This document shows positions 58,448 to 64,000 of a stretch of 64,000 bases of DNA, one piece after another. The position numbers were made by a program, and so were the translations under genes. Each line of letters opens with the position of its first letter. Positions within the stretch are counted from its first letter, which is position 1. The DNA is from Microvirga brassicacearum. GTDB lineage: Bacteria; Pseudomonadota; Alphaproteobacteria; Rhizobiales; Beijerinckiaceae. The notes under the pieces are model-generated. The model searched no databases, was not told the origin of the DNA, and saw nothing but the letters and a program-made list of their open reading frames with translations. Where the stretch lies: the NCBI RefSeq assembly GCF_008757455.1, contig NZ_VCMV01000013.1:447237-511236 (forward strand). The letters run 5' to 3'.

Positions 58448-59298
58448 ACAAGGTCATTTCATTCCAGGGCGAACCTGGGGCCAATTCCCATATCGCGTGC
58501 GAGGAGGTTGTCCCCGACTGGAAGGTGCTGCCCTCCGCGACATTCGAGGATGCGTTCGCCGCCGTGTCCGAGGGGCAGGCGGGTCTTGCGATGATCCCGA
58601 TCGAGAATTCGATCGCGGGCCGCGTTGCGGATATTCATCACCTGCTGCCCACTTCCGGCCTCCACATCGTAGGCGAGCACTTCCTGCCGATCCATTTCCA
58701 GATGATGGGTCTGCCGGGAACGCGCCTTGAGACCATCAGGAGCGTGCACAGCCACGTTCATGCGCTCGGACAATGCCGCAAGATCATCCGCAAGCTCGGG
58801 CTGAAAGCGGTGGTGAGCGGCGATACTGCGGGCTCGGCGCGCGAGGTCGCGGAGTGGGGGGATCCCACCAAGGCGTCCCTCGCGCCCCGCATGGCGGCGG
58901 CGATTTACGGCCTTGAAATCCTGGCCGAGGATGTGGAGGACGAGACGCATAACACGACCCGGTTCGTGATCCTGTCGAAGACGCCCAAATGGGCGCCGGC
59001 CAAGGACGCGCCGACGGTGACCAGTTTTGTCTTCCGCGTCCGCAACCTCCCGGCGGCGCTCTATAAGGCGCTCGGCGGTTTTGCGACCAACGGCATCAAC
59101 ATGACCAAGCTTGAGAGCTATATGCTCGAAGGCGAATTTCTGGCGACCCAGTTCTACGCCGAGGTGGATGGCCACCCCGAGGATGTCAGCCTGAAACGCG
59201 CGCTGGAGGAACTGGAGTTCTTTTCCCGCGAAATGCGGATTCTCGGCGTTTATCCGGCGGATCCGTTTCGCGACAAAGTCAAGGAAGCGGCGGAGTAA
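58444..59298 (+). CDS. pheA: Prephenate dehydratase
   Basis: Converts prephenate to phenylpyruvate in phenylalanine synthesis. The 284-residue chain is monofunctional, without chorismate mutase. The catalytic domain starts [15 protein letters not shown] and has PIENSIAG and NTTRF, then a C-terminal ACT domain ([18 protein letters not shown] and KLESYMLEG) for phenylalanine feedback. It follows kdsB by a 4-nt overlap. The neighbouring NudC gene converges. Confidence 0.96.
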   Translation: MNKVISFQGEPGANSHIACEEVVPDWKVLPSATFEDAFAAVSEGQAGLAMIPIENSIAGRVADIHHLLPTSGLHIVGEHFLPIHFQMMGLPGTRLETIRSVHSHVHALGQCRKIIRKLGLKAVVSGDTAGSAREVAEWGDPTKASLAPRMAAAIYGLEILAEDVEDETHNTTRFVILSKTPKWAPAKDAPTVTSFVFRVRNLPAALYKALGGFATNGINMTKLESYMLEGEFLATQFYAEVDGHPEDVSLKRALEELEFFSREMRILGVYPADPFRDKVKEAAE

Positions 59299-59301
59299 CG
59301 C

Positions 59302-60204
59302 TTAACGCCGCATCCACTCGAGCAGGAGGTGATGCGCGATCGCGATGGGGGAGGGCGCTGCGAACTCGGTATGCGTCCCATCGAGCATCTGCCCGATATC
59401 GTCCTTGGAGAACCAGCGGACGTCTTCGAGCTCCGTCTTGTCGATGACGATGTCGACGGTCTCGGCCTCCCCGGCGCAGCCGATCATCAGCGATGACGGA
59501 AACGGCCACGGTTGCGACGCGAGGTAGCGCACCGCGCCGACGCGGATGCCCGCCTCCTCGAAGGTCTCGCGGCGGACTGCATCCTCGACCGTCTCGCCCG
59601 GCTCGAGAAATCCTGCGAGGCACGAATAGGTTCTGGATTGGAACCGGGATTGCCGCCCCAGCAGGCACTTGTCGCCGTGCGTCACCAGCATGATCACCAC
59701 AGGATCGGTGCGCGGGAAATGTTGCGTCTCGCAGGCCGGGCAGTCGCGACGAAAGCCCGCATGCGCCACCATCGTGCGAGCGCCGCAATTGGCGCAGAAG
59801 CGGTGGCGTGAATGCCAGTCCAGCATTGATTTCGCCATCGCCAGGAGGCCGAGCTCGCCCTCCGGCACGAGGCCGGAGACCGCGATGGTGCGCAAATCGG
59901 TGACCGCGAAGGCCGGGTCGTCGCGGAAGAGATCGGCCGCCTCACCCGACGCCAATGTCGCGACGACGGGCCGATCTCCCAGGGTGCCGAGAAACACCTG
60001 CTCGTCATGGCCGTGCAGCCGTTCCAGAATCGAGGAGGGCAGCAGGCAGGTACCCGGCTCACCCGCTTGAAGGATCGGCACGCCTCCCGCCACGAGAATG
60101 ACCGCGCCATCGCGGTTCTGATGGTGACGCTCGAGAGCTTCGGGATCTCTCTCGGCACTATGGCGGGTGAGGGAGTTCTTGATGTAGCCGAGAGGGGTGT
60201 TCAT
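59302..60204 (-). CDS. nudC: NAD(+) diphosphatase (NADH pyrophosphatase, Nudix)
   Basis: Cleaves NAD(H), and possibly NAD-capped RNA, to mononucleotides. The 300-residue chain has a zinc ribbon (FCANCGARTM and CPAC), a Nudix box with GFLEPGETVEDAVRRE then FEEAGI, and the NudC-specific SQPWPFPSSLMIG segment. ATG 60204 is chosen; an upstream in-frame TTG at 60213 would overlap the HIT gene stop. Converges with pheA. Confidence 0.95.
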   Translation of the reverse strand: MNTPLGYIKNSLTRHSAERDPEALERHHQNRDGAVILVAGGVPILQAGEPGTCLLPSSILERLHGHDEQVFLGTLGDRPVVATLASGEAADLFRDDPAFAVTDLRTIAVSGLVPEGELGLLAMAKSMLDWHSRHRFCANCGARTMVAHAGFRRDCPACETQHFPRTDPVVIMLVTHGDKCLLGRQSRFQSRTYSCLAGFLEPGETVEDAVRRETFEEAGIRVGAVRYLASQPWPFPSSLMIGCAGEAETVDIVIDKTELEDVRWFSKDDIGQMLDGTHTEFAAPSPIAIAHHLLLEWMRR

Positions 60205-60209
60205 GCGAA

Positions 60210-60626
60210 TCAAGCTGCTGCGAAAAGGCCTGCAGCGCGCTCGATCAGCGCCGTTGCGGCATGGTGGGGATAGGGGGTCTTCGAGCCGTGGCCCCAGACG
60301 GGCCCGGGCCAGGCGGGATCCGACAGGAAACGCCCGATAACGTGTACATGAAGCTGCGTCACGATATTGCCGAGCGCTCCCACATTCACCTTATCGGGCT
60401 TTGCCAGAGTGGTCATGACCGCCGTTGCCAGCCGGATCTCCCGCATCAACTCCTGCGCCTGCTCGTCGGAAAGATCGGTCAGCTCGCTCATGCCTGCCAG
60501 CCGCGGCACGAGAACAAACCATGGAAAACGGGCGTCGTTCAGCAAGAGGACCGAGCAGAGGGACAGGTCTCCGACCGGGATCGTGTCGGCTTCGAGCCGG
60601 GAATCAAGTTGAAAATCTGAGGTCAT
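60210..60626 (-). CDS. HIT family protein
   Basis: Nucleotide hydrolase or transferase of 138 residues with the histidine-triad motif LHVHVIGRF (H-x-H-x in the family form). It is the usual Hint/Fhit-like class seen with nudC in rhizobia. Substrate is unknown. ATG 60626. It is 5 nt upstream of nudC, so the two are likely cotranscribed. Confidence 0.9.
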   Translation of the reverse strand: MTSDFQLDSRLEADTIPVGDLSLCSVLLLNDARFPWFVLVPRLAGMSELTDLSDEQAQELMREIRLATAVMTTLAKPDKVNVGALGNIVTQLHVHVIGRFLSDPAWPGPVWGHGSKTPYPHHAATALIERAAGLFAAA

Positions 60627-60731
60627 GCAGCCACGTTAGCTGAGCTTTCGGGCCGGTGCCTACCCCAACCTCATCAAGACCCATCATGGGGCTCGTTCCA
60701 ACTTGCGTTCCGCTATCGAAAACTCCATATA

Positions 60732-60838
60732 GGCGGCGGGAGGTTGGCGAGGGACGTCTCACTCGCCAACTGGGTCAGGTCCGGAAGGAAGCAGCCCTAA
60801 CGAGACCGAACGGGTCTTCGTCCAGCCTCCCACCCCGG
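60732..60838 (+). ncRNA. ffs: Signal recognition particle RNA (small bacterial type)
   Basis: The universally conserved apical loop TCCGGAAGGAAGCAGCC is present at 60780-60796. GGGAGGTTGG (60738-60747) pairs with CCAGCCTCCC (60822-60831) to close the hairpin, giving a roughly 100-nt small SRP RNA. It stands about 45 nt upstream of dnaX. Exact ends are approximate. Confidence 0.92.
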
Positions 60839-60881
60839 CGCTTTTCGGGCGTCTCAAATTGATCCCAAAGCACCTTGGCCG

Positions 60882-62699
60882 ATGGACGAAACCGCAGCCG
60901 GCACGCCCTTGAATGACGAGCCGGCTCTGCCGGGCTTTCCGCTTGAGCCGCCGGCCGCCGCGGGCTCGCCCTACCGGGTTCTGGCCCGCAAATACCGCCC
61001 CCGCACCTTCGAGGACCTCATCGGCCAGGAGGCCATGGTCCGTACCTTGTCGAACGCCTTCGAAACCGGGCGCATTCCGCAAGCATGGATGCTGACCGGG
61101 GTACGCGGCGTCGGCAAGACCACGACGGCCCGCATCCTGGCGCGCGGCCTCAATTACCAGAAGGCCGATGGCTCGGGCGCTCCGACCATTCATATGCCGG
61201 ATCTGGGCCTGCATTGCGAAGCCATCATGGAATCACGTCACGTCGACGTGCTCGAGATGGACGCTGCCTCGCATACCGGCATCGACGACGTTCGCCAGAT
61301 CATCGACGGCATCCGCTATTCGCCGGTGACGGCGCGCTACAAGGTCTACATCATCGACGAGGTTCACATGCTGTCCGAGAAGGCGTTCAACGCCTTCCTG
61401 AAGACGCTCGAAGAGCCGCCGCCGCATGCCAAATTCATCTTCGCCACCACCGAAATCCGCAAGGTTCCCGTCACCATCCTGTCCCGCTGCCAGCGCTTCG
61501 ATCTGCGCCGGATCGAGGCCGACAAGCTGGTCGCGCATCTGGGACGGATCTGCACATCCGAAGGCGTCCAGGCCGATGCGGAAGCGCTTGCCTCGATTGC
61601 CCGTGCGGCCGAGGGCTCGGCACGTGATTCGCTTTCGCTGATGGATCAGGCCATCGCCCATGGCGCTGGCGTCGTCACCGGCGATACCGTTCGCGAAATG
61701 TTGGGCCTTGCCGATCGGACGCAGGTTATCGACCTTTTCGAAGCCATCATGCGCGGGGACGTCCCGGCGGCTTTTGCAGGATTGCGCGCGCAATACGACG
61801 CGGGGGCCGACCCGGCGGTGATCCTCTCCGATCTCGCCACCTTCTCGCATGTGGTGACCCGTCTCAAGCTCATCCCCGACGCCGCGAAGGATCCGGTGCT
61901 TTCCGAAGCCGAGCGCACCCGGGGGCTCGAATACGCCCGGACGCTTTCGGTCCGTTCGCTGTCGCGCGCCTGGCAAATCCTTCTCAAGGGCATCCCCGAG
62001 GTACAGGCGTCCAACCGGCCGCTGGCGACAGCCGAGATGGTGCTGGTGCGCCTTGCCTATGCGGCCGATCTGCCGACGCCGGATGAGGCCTTGCGCGCGC
62101 TGAAGGACGGCAGCCCGGTCAATGTCGGCGCGCCGCCGAGCGCCCCTTCGCCGCCGCGTCCCGCCGGATCGTCGGTCTCGGGCAACATGGCGCTGGCGAC
62201 CTCGCAGGCGCGACCGCAGCCGAGGCCGGAACCTGCTCCCGATGCGACGCCCGCAATCCGCCTTCGCCGGTTCGAGGACGTTGTGGCGATGGCCGGCGAG
62301 CAGCGCGACATCGTGCTGAAGCGGGCCCTTGAGCGAGACGTGCATCTCGTGCGATTCGAGGAAGGGCATATCGAGTTCAGCCTCGTCGACGGCGCGAATC
62401 GAACCGTCGCCAACGACCTCTCCCGCGCTCTCCAGCAATGGACCGGGCAGCGCTGGATGGTGGCCCTGTCGTCGGATGCCGGAGCGCCGACGCTGCACCA
62501 TCAGGCCGAGACCGTGGAGCGGGAACGCAAGGAGGGGGCGGCGAACCATCCGCTGGTGCAAGCGGTCCTGGCGAAATTCCCGGGCGCCCAGATCGTCAAC
62601 GTGGTCGACCGCTCGGAAAAGACCGGGGATGGTGGTCCGGCTGATCCGGCGCCTCTCGGGCTCGACGGACAAGACCTCGATGGCGACGACGATCTGTAA
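60882..62699 (+). CDS. dnaX: DNA polymerase III subunits gamma/tau
   Basis: Clamp-loader ATPase of the replicative polymerase, 605 residues. Walker A is GVRGVGKTT at residues 73-81, followed by Walker B VYIIDEVHML and sensor SRCQRFDLR. The four-cysteine zinc module typical of E. coli DnaX is absent; only Cys112 lies in that region, as in other alphaproteobacterial DnaX proteins I recall. The C-terminal half is Pro-rich and then forms the tau domain for polymerase contact. ybaB follows after 19 nt. Confidence 0.96.
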   Translation: MDETAAGTPLNDEPALPGFPLEPPAAAGSPYRVLARKYRPRTFEDLIGQEAMVRTLSNAFETGRIPQAWMLTGVRGVGKTTTARILARGLNYQKADGSGAPTIHMPDLGLHCEAIMESRHVDVLEMDAASHTGIDDVRQIIDGIRYSPVTARYKVYIIDEVHMLSEKAFNAFLKTLEEPPPHAKFIFATTEIRKVPVTILSRCQRFDLRRIEADKLVAHLGRICTSEGVQADAEALASIARAAEGSARDSLSLMDQAIAHGAGVVTGDTVREMLGLADRTQVIDLFEAIMRGDVPAAFAGLRAQYDAGADPAVILSDLATFSHVVTRLKLIPDAAKDPVLSEAERTRGLEYARTLSVRSLSRAWQILLKGIPEVQASNRPLATAEMVLVRLAYAADLPTPDEALRALKDGSPVNVGAPPSAPSPPRPAGSSVSGNMALATSQARPQPRPEPAPDATPAIRLRRFEDVVAMAGEQRDIVLKRALERDVHLVRFEEGHIEFSLVDGANRTVANDLSRALQQWTGQRWMVALSSDAGAPTLHHQAETVERERKEGAANHPLVQAVLAKFPGAQIVNVVDRSEKTGDGGPADPAPLGLDGQDLDGDDDL

Positions 62700-62718
62700 G
62701 ATCTAAGGAGACGATGCG

Positions 62719-63039
62719 ATGCGCGACATGATGGGTTTGATGAAACAGGCTCAGGCCATGCAGCAGAAGCTGCAGGACGCACAGGCCGAGCTCGAGACCA
62801 TCGAAGTCGAAGGGACCGCCGGCGGCGGCGTCGTTCTCGTCAAAGTGTCGGGGAAGGGCGCCCTCAAGGCGATCAGCATCGATCCGTCGCTCCTGAACGC
62901 CGACGAGAAGGAGATCCTCGAGGATCTTATCGTCGCGGCCATGAACGATGCGCGGACCAAGGCCGACCGGGTGACGCAGGACCGCATGGCGGATCTCACC
63001 AAGGGTCTGCCGCTCCCGCCCGGCCTGAAGCTGTTCTGA
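62719..63039 (+). CDS. YbaB/EbfC family nucleoid-associated protein
   Basis: Small DNA-binding protein of 106 residues with the [16 protein letters not shown] helix and a conserved [12 protein letters not shown] region. It is found next to dnaX and recR in most proteobacteria. AAGGAGACG precedes the ATG. It ends 7 nt before recR. Confidence 0.95.
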   Translation: MRDMMGLMKQAQAMQQKLQDAQAELETIEVEGTAGGGVVLVKVSGKGALKAISIDPSLLNADEKEILEDLIVAAMNDARTKADRVTQDRMADLTKGLPLPPGLKLF

Positions 63040-63046
63040 GGGCTTG

Positions 63047-63652
63047 ATGGCGCAATCCGTTGCCGGCCCCGAGATCGAGCGTCTAATTCAGCTACTGGCG
63101 CGCCTGCCAGGCCTCGGACCGCGCTCCGCGAGGCGCGCGGCCCTTCATCTCATCAAGAAACGCGATACGCTGCTGACGCCGTTGAGCGACGCGATGCGGG
63201 TGGCGAGCGAGCGCATCATCGTCTGCTCGACCTGCGGCAACGTCGATACCGCCGATCCCTGCACCATCTGCCGCGACCAGCGCCGCGATCCGTCGATTCT
63301 CGTGGTGGTGGAGGACGTGTCGGATCTCTGGGCGCTGGAGCGATCCGGCGCCGTCACCGCGCGCTATCATGTGTTGGGCGGCGTTCTCTCGCCCCTCGAC
63401 GGGATCCGCCCCGAGCATCTGAATTTCGACCGCCTAGTGGCGCGGGCGTCCGACGCCGAGGTCTCCGAGATCATTCTGGCGCTGAATGCCACGGTCGACG
63501 GCCAGACGACGGCGCATTACATCACCGAACTTCTGGCTCACCTGCCGGTGAAAGTGACCAAACTGGCCCACGGCGTGCCAGTGGGCGGCGAACTCGACTA
63601 TCTTGACGAGGGAACGCTCTCTGCGGCAATCCGCCAGCGCACGAGCTTCTGA
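63047..63652 (+). CDS. recR: Recombination protein RecR
   Basis: RecFOR-pathway protein of 201 residues that helps load RecA on gapped DNA. Order of motifs: helix-hairpin-helix [16 protein letters not shown], zinc finger [16 protein letters not shown], and Toprim domain ([15 protein letters not shown]). ATG 63047 is the likeliest start; an in-frame TTG at 63044 is the alternative. Third gene of dnaX-ybaB-recR. Confidence 0.96.
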   Translation: MAQSVAGPEIERLIQLLARLPGLGPRSARRAALHLIKKRDTLLTPLSDAMRVASERIIVCSTCGNVDTADPCTICRDQRRDPSILVVVEDVSDLWALERSGAVTARYHVLGGVLSPLDGIRPEHLNFDRLVARASDAEVSEIILALNATVDGQTTAHYITELLAHLPVKVTKLAHGVPVGGELDYLDEGTLSAAIRQRTSF

Positions 63653-63752
63653 CGACGGATCGCGAGGCGCACCATCAGGGTGACAGGCCGCGGAGCGGTT
63701 GCTAAGCAAGGGTTTCGCCACCCTTTGCGCAACCCGCTTCTTCGAGTTCTCC

Positions 63753-64000
63753 ATGCAACATCATGATCTTGCCGCAACCATCGACACCGCCTGGGAAGAC
63801 CGGGCCAACGTGAACGTGTCCATTAGGGGCGCGGTCCGAGATGCGGTCGAAATGTCGCTCCAACTGCTCGATTCCGGCAAGGCACGCGTGGCGGAGAAGG
63901 TCGCGGACGAGTGGCAGGTGCGCCAATGGCTGAAGAAGGCCGTGCTGCTGTCGTTTCGCCTAAACGACATGGCGGTGATCAAGGGCGGCCCTGGCGACGC
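63753..64000 (+). CDS. dapD: Tetrahydrodipicolinate N-succinyltransferase, N-terminal part
   Basis: Lysine and diaminopimelate pathway enzyme; only the first 82 residues are in the window. They start [18 protein letters not shown] and include [19 protein letters not shown], then [14 protein letters not shown], which match the N-terminus of DapD. The rest, including the left-handed beta-helix, lies beyond the right edge. About 100 nt separate it from recR. Confidence 0.93.
   Translation, partial: MQHHDLAATIDTAWEDRANVNVSIRGAVRDAVEMSLQLLDSGKARVAEKVADEWQVRQWLKKAVLLSFRLNDMAVIKGGPGD

Noticed and set aside
60882..62699. Programmed frameshift making a short gamma form in dnaX
   Set aside because: No A-rich slippery heptamer of the E. 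coli type was seen by eye in the gene.
63707..63725. Terminator after recR
   Set aside because: Only a 6-bp stem (AAGGGT/ACCCTT) without a clean U-tract; too weak to list.

Overview
The window is GC-rich, densely packed chromosomal DNA from an alphaproteobacterium, most likely of the order Hyphomicrobiales (Rhizobiales). The evidence is a CP4-like class II AroA, a TIGR02300 zinc-ribbon protein beside tRNA-Ala(GGC), an Hsp20-DUF1150 pair, a DnaX without the usual zinc cysteines, a small SRP RNA just upstream of dnaX-ybaB-recR, kdsB for LPS Kdo, and the heavy load of solute-binding ABC importers. The genus cannot be fixed from sequence reading alone. No phage, insertion sequence, CRISPR array or clear genomic island was seen. 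Both edges cut genes: cmk on the left and dapD on the right.

Layout. 0-2.6 kb: cmk and aroA (minus), a zinc-ribbon protein and tRNA-Ala. 2.9-7.4 kb: an RTX repeat protein, malate synthase G and 3-hydroxybutyrate dehydrogenase. 7.4-19 kb: proline iminopeptidase, a polyamine-type ABC importer (plus), then a minus-strand dipeptide importer operon ending in a membrane dipeptidase. 19-28.6 kb: argH, Hsp20-DUF1150, an alpha/beta hydrolase, a glycosyltransferase, and the translation block infC-rpmI-rplT-pheS-pheT. 28.6-38 kb: a MoeB/ThiF-like enzyme, then a plus-strand run encoding a BMP-family nucleoside-type ABC importer with an embedded VOC protein, followed by cdd-punA-deoC-deoA. From 57.4 kb down to 38 kb almost everything is on the minus strand: cytochrome c, two YejA-like binding proteins, YejB-E-F, a CDF metal exporter, deoB, URC1-URC4-upp, dgoK, a phosphohexomutase, a leucyl aminopeptidase, a MarR regulator and an NlpC/P60 hydrolase. 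57.7-64 kb: kdsB-pheA, nudC-HIT, SRP RNA, dnaX-ybaB-recR and the start of dapD.

How the genes fit together. The main theme is nucleoside scavenging. The 29.6-48 kb region can import nucleosides, deaminate cytidine, split nucleosides by phosphorolysis (punA, deoA), move the sugar phosphate into glycolysis (deoB, deoC), and pass uracil to UMP (upp) and on to URC1 and URC4. Those two are homologues of yeast genes needed for the little-known uracil-catabolic (URC) pathway. The URC operon carries a recognisable promoter with an inverted repeat just downstream of its -10 element. A second theme is peptide scavenging, with two peptide ABC importers, a dipeptidase, an iminopeptidase and an aminopeptidase.

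Most promising items for follow-up are the URC module and its operator, the VOC protein translationally coupled inside the nucleoside importer, the class II EPSP synthase with glycine where CP4 has alanine, the tandem YejA paralogues with different export signals, and the stand-alone RTX protein.
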